Shown here in pieces: positions 22,680-30,269 of a DNA stretch of 38,276 nucleotides. Every line of letters starts with the position of its first letter. Positions within the stretch are counted from its first letter, which is position 1. The DNA comes from Bryobacterales bacterium. GTDB lineage: Bacteria; Acidobacteriota; Terriglobia; Bryobacterales; Bryobacteraceae. Where the stretch lies: positions 330-38,605 of the forward strand of contig PLDF01000312.1 of assembly GCA_003135055.1 (NCBI GenBank), read 5' to 3'. A model generated the notes under the pieces. The model saw nothing but the letters and a program-made list of their open reading frames with translations. It did not search any database and was not told where the DNA came from. The position numbers and the translations under genes were made by a program.

Positions 22680-23600
22680 ATGCCGCAAACGCTCTCAGCA
22701 GCCCCCGGCCTCACCACCGGCCACGCGCCATTCGTTGAGGAAGCTCGAGAGCGCGGCCACCTCTACATCACCCAGGCTTACGAGTTGTATTCCGAGGAGA
22801 ACCACGAAGCATGGCGCCGTCTGTTTGCCCGCATGCGGCCTCGCTGGGAGCAATACGCAAATCCGCATTTTCTGCGCGGCGTCGAGGCGCTCCAATTGCC
22901 GCCGGACCGCATTCCGCGGCTCGACGAAGTCAATCGGCGCCTCGAGCCGCTGACCGGCTTCCAGGCCAAAGCCGTGAGCGGATACGTCCCCGGGTTCCTC
23001 TTCTTCGATTGCTTGCGCCGCCGCGAATTTCCCACCACCATCACCATCCGCGATAAGGACCACATGGATTACCTGCCCGAGCCGGACATTTTCCACGACG
23101 TGGCGGGGCACGTTCCTATGCATACGCAGAGGGCGTTCGCGGATGTTCTGGTGCGCTTCGGCGATTGCGCGCACACTGCGGTCGAAATGACGGCGGGCAT
23201 CCGCGATTATGCCGAGCGCGCCCGGCGGCTCACCAGCATTATGCGCGCCATGTCGCGCTTCTTCTGGTTCACGGTGGAGTTCGGTCTGATGCGCGGACCG
23301 CGCGGCATCTGCGCCTACGGCAGCGGGTTGCTCAGCTCCTACGGCGAGTTGCAGCACGCCATCGAATCGGGCGCCGTGCAGCGCTATCCGCTGCAGATGG
23401 AGTGGGTGATCAATCAGGGCGCGGAGATCGACCATTACCAGCCGCTGCTGTTCATCGTGGATTCCTTCGACCACCTTTTCGGCTTGGTGGACCGCTTCGA
23501 AAACTGGATGCGCGAAGGCAAACTCGATAACGTAGCGCCGGGACTGCCCCAGATCGCCGAGAGCGATCTGCGCAGCTTCATGGAAGCCGGACGCGCGTAG
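22680..23600 (+). CDS. phhA: phenylalanine 4-monooxygenase
   Basis: A 306-aa protein from ATG 22680 with GAGAGGG upstream; an earlier ATG at 22647 is less likely. It hydroxylates phenylalanine to tyrosine using tetrahydropterin, O2 and non-haem iron. Iron ligands are His139 and His144 in DIFHDVAGHVP and Glu200 in FFWFTVEFGL. Pterin-loop sequence LTGFQAKAVSGYVPG and the C-terminal YPLQMEWVINQGAEIDHYQPLLFIVDSF are family-typical. About 16 extra residues lie between the second His and the Glu compared with the human enzyme (spacing 40 there, 56 here), the long bacterial form. The SDR at 7617-8327, if a pterin reductase, could supply cofactor; that is speculation. Confidence 0.92.
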   Translation: MPQTLSAAPGLTTGHAPFVEEARERGHLYITQAYELYSEENHEAWRRLFARMRPRWEQYANPHFLRGVEALQLPPDRIPRLDEVNRRLEPLTGFQAKAVSGYVPGFLFFDCLRRREFPTTITIRDKDHMDYLPEPDIFHDVAGHVPMHTQRAFADVLVRFGDCAHTAVEMTAGIRDYAERARRLTSIMRAMSRFFWFTVEFGLMRGPRGICAYGSGLLSSYGELQHAIESGAVQRYPLQMEWVINQGAEIDHYQPLLFIVDSFDHLFGLVDRFENWMREGKLDNVAPGLPQIAESDLRSFMEAGRA

Positions 23601-23601
23601 G

Positions 23602-23716
23602 AGTGGGGCAGCCAATCCTGGCGATAGCCGGCTTTCAGCCGGCGTTTTCGTCGCGCGCCGCGTCGGTTTCCGCCACCAGAGACCTTTCCGGCATGACCGG
23701 CCCCTGCTCTTGCGGA
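23602..23716. repeat. intergenic repeat family B, copy 2
   Basis: Starts GTGGGGCAGCCAATCCTGGC right after the phhA stop. Contains the hairpin GCCGGCT/AGCCGGC around TTC and the CCAGAGAC block, like 35196-35318. It may act as the 3' end of the phhA transcript. Confidence 0.7.
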
Positions 23717-23950
23717 CGCGCTCGCTTCGGAGTCCGTGAGAGATGCAGGCTAATTCTCGGCCGGCTTGTCCAGGTGGTCGCTCCTTTCTGTAGCAGCGCC
23801 GCCCCTCTCTTGAGATGTTACTCCGGCCGCCAATCGCTCAGCCGGATATTCGGAATCACAACCTTGCGGCAACGCCGCGGCGCACCCGCGCGCCACCGCG
23901 CGCCATATACGAATCGCGGGTTGGAGGCCGCGACTGTTAAAATATGATGA
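23717..23950. other. intergenic region upstream of accA
   Basis: The rest of a 350-bp gap between phhA and accA. It has no convincing ORF, repeat copy or RNA gene. It should contain the accA promoter; the A/T-rich stretch GTTAAAATATGATGA just before the start could be its downstream end. Nothing else was recognised. Confidence 0.4.
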
Positions 23951-24805
23951 ATGGATTCCGAAGAAAAGCCGTCATGGCCGGCGCAGGCCGAACCTGCGGG
24001 GCCGGAATCGAATCCGGCGTGGCGGCGGGTGCAGTTGGCGCGCCATCCCAAGCGGCCGCATTCGCTGGACTATATTGGGCGGCTCTGCACCGATTTCCAG
24101 GAAATCCATGGCGACCGGGCGTTCGGCGACGACCCGGCGATTGTCGCAGGCATGGCCCGGTTCGAGGGCAGTCCCGTAATGATCGTGGCAGAGCAGAAAG
24201 GTCGCGACACCAAGCAGAAGGTCTTCCGGAACTTTGGAATGCCGAAGCCTGAGGGATACCGCAAGGCGTTGCGTGCGATGGAGGTTGCGGCCAAGTTCAA
24301 CCGGCCGATCATCACGCTGATCGATACGCCCGGCGCTTACCCGGGCGTGGACGCCGAGCAGCGCGGGCAAGCCGAGGCTATCGCGCGCAATCTGCGGGAA
24401 ATGGCGCGGCTGCCGGTACCGGTGATCGCGGTGTGCATCGGCGAAGGCGGCAGCGGCGGCGCGCTGGCGCTGGGCGTGGGCAGCGTGGTATTGATGCTTG
24501 AGAATGCGGTCTATAGCGTGATCTCGCCGGAAAACTGCGCCAACATCATCTTCAAGGATGCCGGCAAGGCGGAGCAGGTAGCGCCGTATATGCGGCTGAC
24601 GGCGGAAGATCTGCTCGAATTGGGCCTGATCGACGGGATTGTGCCGGAGCCGCCGGGCGGAGCGCAAGAGGATGCCGATCAGTCGGCTGCCAACCTGCGC
24701 CAGGAGTTGGTGCGCCGCCTGGCGGAATTGACCGGGCTGAGCGCCGCTCAACTGGTGGACCAGCGGTGCGCGAAATTCCGCCGGATGGGGAACTTTTTCG
24801 CGTGA
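23951..24805 (+). CDS. accA: acetyl-CoA carboxylase carboxyltransferase alpha subunit
   Basis: A 284-aa protein from ATG 23951. With AccD it transfers the carboxyl group from biotin to acetyl-CoA in fatty-acid synthesis. Family sequence is continuous: [56 protein letters not shown], and the oxyanion-hole region [13 protein letters not shown], then [19 protein letters not shown]. The first 30 residues are an unusually polar, Pro/Glu-rich lead. The usual long N-terminal coiled segment is reduced, so the protein is shorter than the 319-aa E. coli enzyme. Its stop overlaps the next gene start by 4 bp (GTGA). Confidence 0.95.
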   Translation: MDSEEKPSWPAQAEPAGPESNPAWRRVQLARHPKRPHSLDYIGRLCTDFQEIHGDRAFGDDPAIVAGMARFEGSPVMIVAEQKGRDTKQKVFRNFGMPKPEGYRKALRAMEVAAKFNRPIITLIDTPGAYPGVDAEQRGQAEAIARNLREMARLPVPVIAVCIGEGGSGGALALGVGSVVLMLENAVYSVISPENCANIIFKDAGKAEQVAPYMRLTAEDLLELGLIDGIVPEPPGGAQEDADQSAANLRQELVRRLAELTGLSAAQLVDQRCAKFRRMGNFFA

Positions 24806-25065
24806 AGAAGACGGTCTGGCTGGCGATTCTCTTCGGTGTGCTGGTGGTAGGTTATGTGATGGTGTCGTCGTTCAGCCCCAAGGCGTACCGCGTCAAGGTT
24901 TGCATGGGCTACAAGGGCGGGACCAATTGCGGCACGGCGTCGGCGGATAAGCGCGAAGTGGCGCTGCGCGAGGCGACCACGAACGCTTGCGCGTTGATTG
25001 CGAGCGGGATCATTGAGTCGGGCCAATGCGAGAACTCGAATCCGGTGTCGGTGGATTGGCAATAA
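24802..25065 (+). CDS. small membrane-anchored protein coupled to accA
   Basis: An 87-aa protein from GTG 24802, overlapping the accA stop by 4 bp. The N-terminus has one hydrophobic helix ([21 protein letters not shown]), so it is a signal anchor or uncleaved signal. The remaining 60 residues contain four Cys ([24 protein letters not shown]), which suggests an exported domain with disulfides. Not recognised; the translational coupling hints at shared control rather than a shared pathway. Confidence 0.7.
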   Translation: MKKTVWLAILFGVLVVGYVMVSSFSPKAYRVKVCMGYKGGTNCGTASADKREVALREATTNACALIASGIIESGQCENSNPVSVDWQ

Positions 25066-25134
25066 AGATCCGTAACCTAACTTTGCATCAACGGTAATCG
25101 TCTAATAGCCGTCTAATAGCGCGAGGAGACTCAC

Positions 25135-25926
25135 ATGCGGCGGACGGTTTTTGCGGTCACCATTCTCCAGGTTGTGTTCGCTGTTGTATTTCATGTTGCG
25201 CGGTGCTTTGGTCAGACGTCCGCGACTCCCCCAGCGTTTGAAGTGGCGTCCGTCAAGGTGAGCAAGGAGCCGCCCGGCAGCGATTCGTCCCACTCTACGT
25301 TGGGGAGCCTCTCGATGCGCAACATGACCCTCCGAGCCTGTATCCGGATGGCGTACGAGGTGAAAGAATCGCAAGTCTTGGGCGGCCCGAAGTGGCTCGA
25401 TTCCGACCGCTTCGACATTGACGCGAAGTCCGCCGGCGCCGCGCAGGGGCCGGAGCGGATGGCGATGCTGCAAACGCTGCTGGCGGAGCGGTTCCAGCTA
25501 GCCTTGCATCGCGAAACCAAGACGGTTCCCGGGTATGCGCTGGTTGTAGATAAGGCCGGCTTGAAGATCCATGCCGTGGAACCCGGGAAATCCAGCTTGA
25601 GCACCCGCAATACCAGCATGACTGCCGAAAAGGCGTCTATGGCAAACCTGGCGAGCACCCTATCCAGGCGGTCGGGGATTCTAGTGGACGATGCGACCGG
25701 GCTTAAGAGCGTCTTCGATTTCAAGCTGGAATTGCCGAAGCCGCAAGACAATCACGCGGGGCCCGCTGGTGGAGATACCCAGGGCGCTGAGGCCTCGGAA
25801 CCGGGTTCCTTCGAAGCCGCGCTATCGAACGCGTTGCAGGATCAGCTTGGGCTGAAGCTGGAAGCGCGCAAAATCCGGCAGGATGTGCTGGTGATCGACC
25901 GTGCGGAGAAGCCGCCGGAGAATTAA
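25135..25926 (+). CDS. TIGR03435-family acidobacterial exported protein
   Basis: A 263-aa protein from ATG 25135. A signal peptide (hydrophobic stretch to about residue 27, FGQ) precedes the family pattern: PAFEVASVKVSKEPPG, MRNMTLRACIRMAYEV, VLGGPKWLDSDRFDIDAKS, and MLQTLLAERFQLALHRETKTVPGYALVV. It ends with LQDQLGLKLEARK and DVLVIDRAEKPPEN. TIGR03435 proteins are many-copied in Solibacter and relatives and rare elsewhere, so this gene supports the taxonomic guess. Their function is unknown; some carry an N-terminal M56 peptidase domain, absent here. Confidence 0.9.
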   Translation: MRRTVFAVTILQVVFAVVFHVARCFGQTSATPPAFEVASVKVSKEPPGSDSSHSTLGSLSMRNMTLRACIRMAYEVKESQVLGGPKWLDSDRFDIDAKSAGAAQGPERMAMLQTLLAERFQLALHRETKTVPGYALVVDKAGLKIHAVEPGKSSLSTRNTSMTAEKASMANLASTLSRRSGILVDDATGLKSVFDFKLELPKPQDNHAGPAGGDTQGAEASEPGSFEAALSNALQDQLGLKLEARKIRQDVLVIDRAEKPPEN

Positions 25927-25931
25927 GCCAA

Positions 25932-26127
25932 GTGGCGCGGGGCCATGCCCTGCGACGGGTGATCGCCTTTGAGCACGGCGAGGTTCGCGTGTATGCCATT
26001 GGCATCGTAAACGCCATTTGAGATCGCGATGATCTACACGGACGTATCTCGGACTGAGCGTCGAATCGTTTCGGCATGGAGGGCTGAGCGGCATGAAAGA
26101 AAAGCGTACTGGAAGATCTTCGGTTAA
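25932..26127 (+). pseudogene. BrnT-type toxin remnant
   Basis: One frame reads FEHGEVRVYAIGIVNAI and stops at TGA (26018-26020 region). The next frame continues EIAMIYTDVSRTERRIVSAW, then RAERHERKAYWKIFG and TAA at 26127, which is the C-terminal half of BrnT (strand IxVIYT, then RIISARxAxxxERxxY). The 5' part is missing and a frameshift lies near 26017-26021. BrnT is a RelE-fold ribonuclease toxin. The end overlaps the BrnA start, the normal order. Confidence 0.6.
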
Positions 26128-26309
26128 AGAGCGCGCCGATTGGAACCGCCTCCGTTCTCAAAGCGACCGTCAAATCCGGCGTGCCATCGAGAGCGACCCC
26201 GAGGCGCGGCCGACCGATGCGGAGTTTTGGAAAAAAGGCGCGCGTGGTCATTGCGGCGGCGAAGCAAACCATCACGATCCGGCGACGCGGGGGCGGGTTC
26301 GAGGCTTAG
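26093..26309 (+). pseudogene. BrnA-type antitoxin remnant
   Basis: From ATG 26093 (GGAGG upstream) the frame gives SSVKERADWNRLRSQSDRQI, then RRAIESDPEARPTDAEFWKK, the BrnA N-terminal half. At an A6 run (26231-26236) one A too many shifts it. The correct frame continues ARVVIAAAKQTITIR and then ends at TAG 26309 without the LDxDVLxWF ribbon-helix-helix part. So the antitoxin is both frameshifted and 3'-truncated. It overlaps the BrnT remnant by 35 bp. Confidence 0.6.
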
Positions 26310-26411
26310 CCCATCGCCGGCCCCGTGAAGCCAACAAGCCCGAATCATAGATTGCCGAGCGCTCGGAGCGGCTCGGGTGAGGGCAGGCCATGGGCCCGCG
26401 CCACGAGTCCC

Positions 26412-27872
26412 TCAGTGTGGTGCGCTCTTGCTGAAGGTATTTTTCCCGAACTCCATGTGCAGCCTGAGCGAGTAAATCCAGACCGGTCCGCGGTTCTGAT
26501 TATAGGCGGGATTGTTCACGTGCTGGAGATCCAGGCTGGTGAAGAATCCCGGGAACAGCCGCGCGCGGTAATACGATTCCCATATGTACTCCGGCCCATA
26601 TTGCAGGCGCCCATCGCCGATCAGAAAATCGTAGCCGCCGCGCGCCAGGTAAAGCGCGTGGACGCCGGAGATCCCGCTCACCGTGAGCTCGGTCGCGACG
26701 ATGTCGAAGGGCCTGCGCCATCGGGGGCCGTTAAATGAAATGCCCCCAGTCGCCAGGCGGTCGATCGCCGTAAATGCGAAACTCTCGGTCTTGCCGTCGT
26801 TCCAACCGAGACGGGAAAAGACGCCGATGTCCTTCGTAATCTCCTGGTCCATGCTGATCCCGAATCCATATTTCAGCGTGCCGTTGCGGCGAGTCGCGGT
26901 CACATCGGGTCTGCCGCCGGTCAACTCCGCCAAGCGGATCGCCGCGGCGTAATTGCCGGCGTCGGCGTGGTTTTCGTAATTCAGTAAGCGGATTGCGCCG
27001 CCGTGCTTTTTCACGGTGTAGCGGCGCTCGCCCTCGAACACGTCGCCGCGGTTGACGAACAATCTGCGGTCGAAGCGCAGTCCATTCGCAACCCGGGGCA
27101 TGGCCGCGCTCGCATACCGGAAAGACCAGTTCTTGAGGTGGAGCTCATGCACCCATCCCCAGGTGTATCCGCGGACATCGGCGGGGTAGTCCCAAGCGCC
27201 GTTGTACATCACGGCCCAGCCCATGAATTGCGTACGCGGATCGTGCGAGTAGCGGTTGTCGTCGAAGAAATCCGTCAGCGTGAAGCGTCCGGCGGTGATG
27301 GTATACCGGTTCATGGGGCGCTCGCCGGCCAACTGGTTTTCATCGCTCTCGACGGACTCCTTCTCGCTGCCGAATCCGAAGTCGTGCGAGATGTAGAGGC
27401 GTGCCACGTAAGGCTTCGGCGTGGCCGTGGCGACGCGCGGCAGCTCGCCGTTCGATGAGTTTGCGAGGCCGTTTACGCCGCTGAAACCCTTGCCGCCCGC
27501 GATCTCCGGATCGAAGACGAACAGGGTGTTCTCAAACGGGCGAAAGGCGAAAAACAGCGTAGTGGTGAGCGAAACATCGCGCTCCGGGTAATCCTGAAGG
27601 CTGAACGGACCGGCGTAGGGCGAGTAGAACGTGCCATGATACTGACCGATCGACGTCGCCTGGTAGAAGAGATTCCAGCGCTCCGGCGCCGGTGGCTGAT
27701 CGGCCGCTTTGTTATCGGCCGGCGCTGGCGTCTGGTCAACTTGCGCGGGCGGATTCTGCGGCGGCTGAGATTGCTCCTGCGCCCAGGAGTTCAGGCTTAG
27801 GAAGACACACAGCATCGGCAATGCGCGGGCGGTGCGCGTCCAGTTTCCCTTCAGTAATCGATTCACCAGCAT
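26412..27872 (-). CDS. OprB-like carbohydrate-selective porin
   Basis: A 486-aa outer-membrane protein. After a signal peptide (core LPMLCVFLSLNSWA) comes a Pro/Gln-rich linker of about 35 residues. It is followed by a beta-barrel with alternating strands: WNLFYQATSIGQYHGTFYSPYAGPFSL, then TTTLFFAFRPFENTLFVFDPEIAGGKGFSG, as in the OprB/carbohydrate porin family. Near the end come YLARGGYDFLIGDGRLQYGPEYIWESYYRARL-type strands, and it closes with SLRLHMEFGK. OprB porins take up sugars. Frame intact. No sugar-transport gene is near, so the substrate is open. Confidence 0.85.
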   Translation of the reverse strand: MLVNRLLKGNWTRTARALPMLCVFLSLNSWAQEQSQPPQNPPAQVDQTPAPADNKAADQPPAPERWNLFYQATSIGQYHGTFYSPYAGPFSLQDYPERDVSLTTTLFFAFRPFENTLFVFDPEIAGGKGFSGVNGLANSSNGELPRVATATPKPYVARLYISHDFGFGSEKESVESDENQLAGERPMNRYTITAGRFTLTDFFDDNRYSHDPRTQFMGWAVMYNGAWDYPADVRGYTWGWVHELHLKNWSFRYASAAMPRVANGLRFDRRLFVNRGDVFEGERRYTVKKHGGAIRLLNYENHADAGNYAAAIRLAELTGGRPDVTATRRNGTLKYGFGISMDQEITKDIGVFSRLGWNDGKTESFAFTAIDRLATGGISFNGPRWRRPFDIVATELTVSGISGVHALYLARGGYDFLIGDGRLQYGPEYIWESYYRARLFPGFFTSLDLQHVNNPAYNQNRGPVWIYSLRLHMEFGKNTFSKSAPH

Positions 27873-27976
27873 CTGTCTTGTCTTCCCGCGCAGTTTTCCA
27901 GCCCCGAATACCCAGTCTACTTCGCAGCCGCCAAAATCCTTGTAACCGTCAAGTAATAATAGGGTTGTATCAGACG

Positions 27977-28156
27977 CTATAGCTTGCCGAATGGTCCTGC
28001 GAGATCCAGCATGTGATATAGCGCCAGCAACATCATGACCATCAGATACCCGCGCAGAGCCAGCAGCGATAGCCGGACCGCCGGAGTCATGCGGATGGGG
28101 CCGGGATGCTTGGTCTCGACCTTCTGCTCCACGACATCGTCAAGCGGGTGAATCAC
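27977..28156 (-). CDS. small membrane protein downstream of Nramp remnant
   Basis: The frame ends at TAG 27977 and encodes IHPLDDVVEQKVETKHPGPI, then a hydrophobic helix SLLALRGYLMVMMLLALYHML. From GTG 28156 it gives 59 aa, but protein-like sequence (LSKTRFDEREFLV) continues upstream to about 28206 without a start codon. An ATG at 28187 region with AAAGGAG six bases before it is out of frame by one or two bases, so the original start may have been lost by a small deletion. Function unknown. Confidence 0.5.
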   Translation of the reverse strand: MIHPLDDVVEQKVETKHPGPIRMTPAVRLSLLALRGYLMVMMLLALYHMLDLAGPFGKL

Positions 28157-28210
28157 CAGAAATTCGCGCTCATCGAATCGTGTTTTCGATAACCATAACC
28201 AACTCCTTTC

Positions 28211-28432
28211 TTAACCGGCCGGGAATAATTGCGGCGTCACCACTTGGGCGGCCGGCACGAGCGAAAGCGCAAACAAGACCACGATGATGGTCCAGTTCAC
28301 AATATTGTTCCAAGGCTTATTGGCGAACCGCTCGCCCAGCAGTTCCTTGTCGTTCAACAGCAACTGCAAAAAGATTATGGCGGAGGGCAACATAATGCTA
28401 ACAACGAGGCGTGCCCATGACAGTCGAAAATC
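28211..28432 (-). pseudogene. C-terminal remnant of Nramp-family metal transporter
   Basis: The frame gives LSWARLVVSIMLPSAIIFLQ, then LLLNDKELLGERFANKPWNN and IVNWTIIVVLFALSLV, followed by a stop at 28211. This matches the last two helices of Nramp (MntH-like) proton-coupled Mn/Fe transporters (LMMLLLNDKEIMG...NILNW in others). Nothing of the first nine helices is present upstream, so the gene has lost about 300 codons. The rightward metal-sensor gene at 28747 may once have regulated it. Confidence 0.65.
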
Positions 28433-28541
28433 GGCGGCGGCACGCGGGTTAACCAGTTAGTCAACCAAGCAAGTCAGCCACGCGGGTCAACCAAGCGTGT
28501 CGCAGACTGGCTTCGGCTAGTCCGCGAATCGTGTTTTTGAA

Positions 28542-28640
28542 AGACTACAGCCGCGGAAGGCTGTAGGAAGACGGAGGCTCGGCTGACTCGGAACCGGACA
28601 CTTCGTCGCACCGCCGCGGACTACTGCTGCCGTCAGACAT
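28542..28640 (-). other. short ORF with strong ribosome site, possible Nramp 5' end
   Basis: A 32-codon ORF from ATG 28640 preceded by AAGGAGG at ideal distance. The peptide is Ser/Pro/Glu-rich and ends SYSLPRL before TAG. It could be the polar N-terminus of the deleted Nramp gene whose C-terminus lies at 28211-28432, or a leader peptide. The Shine-Dalgarno strength is the main support. Confidence 0.3.
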
Positions 28641-28684
28641 CAATGGGCCTCCTTTCTCCTGGAATTGTGGGAGTGGCGAATCGC

Positions 28685-28716
28685 CATCCTGAAATCAGGA
28701 TATACCCGGCGGGGTA
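28685..28716. promoter_or_regulatory. two abutting palindromes, CsoR/RcnR-type operator
   Basis: ATCCTGAAATCAGGAT (28685-28700) is a perfect 7-bp inverted repeat with AA in the centre. It is followed at once by ATACCCGGCGGGGTAT (28701-28716), arms ATACCC/GGGTAT. The second has the G/C-tract-flanked-by-AT layout of CsoR-family operators. Both lie between the divergent metal transporter remnant and the CsoR-family gene, 31 bp before its start codon. Confidence 0.6.
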
Positions 28717-28746
28717 TCCTTGTAAAGACCCAAATGAGGTTTTTTT

Positions 28747-29025
28747 ATGGCGCACACGTTAGAAGAGAAGAAAAAGCTGCTGAATCGCGTACGGCGCATC
28801 CGCGGCCAGGTGGACGCGATCGAGCGGGCGCTCGACCAGGAGGCCGAGTGCTCCGATGTGCTCCATAACATTTCCGCTTGCCGGGGCGCTATGGATGCCC
28901 TCATGGCCGAGGTGATCGAGGGACACATCCGCTTCCACGTTCTCGATCCGAAGACCGCCCCGACGGATGAGCAGGCGCAAGCGGCCGACGACCTGATACA
29001 CGCCTTGCGGGCGTATTTGAAGTAG
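28747..29025 (+). CDS. CsoR/RcnR-family metal-responsive repressor
   Basis: A 92-aa all-helical regulator: HTLEEKKKLLNRVRRIRGQVDAIERAL, then ECSDVLHNISACRGAMDALMAEVIEGHI. The fingerprint His3, Cys35, His60, His64 matches the Ni/Co-binding set of RcnR. FrmR formaldehyde sensors share Cys35 and His60 but, to my knowledge, lack His64. I therefore favour a nickel/cobalt sensor over a formaldehyde or copper sensor. CsoR proteins bind GC-rich palindromes without a helix-turn-helix and release DNA on metal binding; the palindromes at 28685-28716 fit. GAGG at 28735-28738 is the ribosome site. Confidence 0.85.
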   Translation: MAHTLEEKKKLLNRVRRIRGQVDAIERALDQEAECSDVLHNISACRGAMDALMAEVIEGHIRFHVLDPKTAPTDEQAQAADDLIHALRAYLK

Positions 29026-29030
29026 CCGCG

Positions 29031-29176
29031 CGTGGCGCACGCACTCCTGCGTCGGCACTCCTGCGTGCAGCGTTCACGTGAACGCGTCTTTTTCGACGGC
29101 GCCTGAGTTTCTGCAAGCGAGCGGGCTGTCGAGACATGCGTCCCCATGAGTGGGGACGCGGCACGCATGAGTGCGT
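29031..29176. repeat. hairpin repeat, family C, copy 3
   Basis: Contains GCACTCCTGC twice, the 16-bp perfect palindrome GCGTTCACGTGAACGC (29070-29085, lacking the loop seen at 8393-8414), and at its right end GCACGCATGAGTGCGTGCGC (29161-29180), another CAC/GTG hairpin. It fills the gap before the marR-type promoter. Confidence 0.65.
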
Positions 29177-29202
29177 GCGCTACGAGACCAACTACAATTT
29201 GT

Positions 29203-29233
29203 TTTGACAAATCAAACTATTTTCCGCTAAACT
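29203..29233 (+). promoter_or_regulatory. promoter and operator of the marR-type gene
   Basis: TTGACA (29204-29209) and TAAACT (29228-29233) form a -35/-10 pair with 18-bp spacing, 8 bp before the ATG, so the transcript would be nearly leaderless. TTTGA-CAAA-TCAAA (29203-29216) is an inverted repeat covering the -35 box, suited to self-repression by the MarR protein. Inferred from sequence only. Confidence 0.5.
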
Positions 29234-29241
29234 CGATTCAC

Positions 29242-29721
29242 ATGAGCCGGGTTGAAGTGGAGACCGTGTTGCGCTGCTATCCGCAGATCTACTTCGCGTG
29301 TCACCGGCGGCATGTGCGCGACGAAAAGACGAACGGCGTTCTGAGCGCGCACCAGGCCAGCATTCTCGACCATCTGGACGACGTGGAGGGCACGTCGCTG
29401 CTCGAGCTGGCGCGGCACATGGGCGTGACGGCTTCCACCATGTCGCTGACGGTGGACCGGCTGGAGCGCGGGGGCTATGTCCGGCGCGCTCGCAGCAAGC
29501 AAGACGGCCGGCGCGTCGATCTGCGGCTGACGCCGGCGGGCGTGCGTATCAAGCGCCAGCAGAAAGTGCTCGAGCCGGATCTGGTTTCAGCGGTGCTCGC
29601 TCTGCTGGACGAAAAAGGGCGGCGGCGCGCGCTACGCGGGTTGGAATTATTGGCAGCGGCCGCGACTCAGCTGGTCGCTTCCGGAGAAATGCATCGCATT
29701 CTGAAAGGAGATGCGGCATGA
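29242..29721 (+). CDS. MarR-family transcriptional regulator
   Basis: A 159-aa protein from ATG 29242. It has the MarR winged helix: LSAHQASILDHLDDVEGTSLLELARHMGVTASTMSLTVDRLERGGYVRR, with the recognition helix near residues 62-80, then the wing SKQDGRRVDLRLTPAGVRI. The long frame upstream of the ATG is repeat-derived and left out. The stop overlaps the SRPBCC gene start (ATGA), so the regulator and that gene form a unit, probably repressed from the operator at 29203-29216. The inducer is unknown. Confidence 0.88.
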   Translation: MSRVEVETVLRCYPQIYFACHRRHVRDEKTNGVLSAHQASILDHLDDVEGTSLLELARHMGVTASTMSLTVDRLERGGYVRRARSKQDGRRVDLRLTPAGVRIKRQQKVLEPDLVSAVLALLDEKGRRRALRGLELLAAAATQLVASGEMHRILKGDAA

Positions 29722-30233
29722 AGTGGGTGATATTCGCGGGCGGAATTCTGTTTCTGCTGGTCGCGCTGATGGCGCTGATCGGCGCGCTGCTTCCGGTCAA
29801 GCACTATGCCACGCGCAAGGCGCGCTTCGGCCAGACGCCGGAAGCAATCTACTCCGTGCTGGCTTCGCCATCCGGCTGGCGCACGGACGTCAAGGCCTCG
29901 GGCACGTTGCCGGAAAAGAACGGCCGCAAGCAATGGTGGGAGCAAGACAAGCACGGCCAAAAGATCGCGTATGAGCTGGTGGAAGATTCGCCGCCCACAC
30001 GGCGCGTGGTGCGGATCGCCGATGCCGGCCTGCCCTATGGCGGCACGTGGACCTTCGAAATCGCGCCCCTTGCCGCGGGCGGGTCGGAGGTGCGCATCGT
30101 GGAAGCGGGCGAAGTGTACAGCGTGTTCTTCCGCTTTCTCTCGCGGTTCGTCTTCGGATACACGGGTAATATCGAAGGGTATCTTCGCGATCTGGGGAAG
30201 AAGTTCGGCGAAGCGGTGCGGATCGAAGCTTGA
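29718..30233 (+). CDS. membrane-anchored SRPBCC/polyketide-cyclase-like protein
   Basis: A 171-aa protein from ATG 29718, with AAAGGAG upstream and a 4-bp overlap with the marR-type gene. One N-terminal helix (WVIFAGGILFLLVALMALIGALL) is followed by a START/SRPBCC fold: ARFGQTPEAIYSVLASPSGW, then SPPTRRVVRIADAGLPYGGTWTFEIAP and RIVEAGEVYSVFFRFLSRFVFG. Such domains bind hydrophobic ligands. Possibly it senses or carries the ligand of the MarR regulator; that is inference. Confidence 0.75.
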   Translation: MKWVIFAGGILFLLVALMALIGALLPVKHYATRKARFGQTPEAIYSVLASPSGWRTDVKASGTLPEKNGRKQWWEQDKHGQKIAYELVEDSPPTRRVVRIADAGLPYGGTWTFEIAPLAAGGSEVRIVEAGEVYSVFFRFLSRFVFGYTGNIEGYLRDLGKKFGEAVRIEA

Positions 30234-30269
30234 CAATGGGAAGACGCTTGAACGGAAGGCCGTTTTGAA

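Noticed and set aside
28440..28500. Possible CRISPR-like short repeats with GGTTGAC units
   Set aside because: Only two or three irregular copies of GTCAACCAAGC with uneven spacing and no unique spacers; probably degenerate intergenic repeats.
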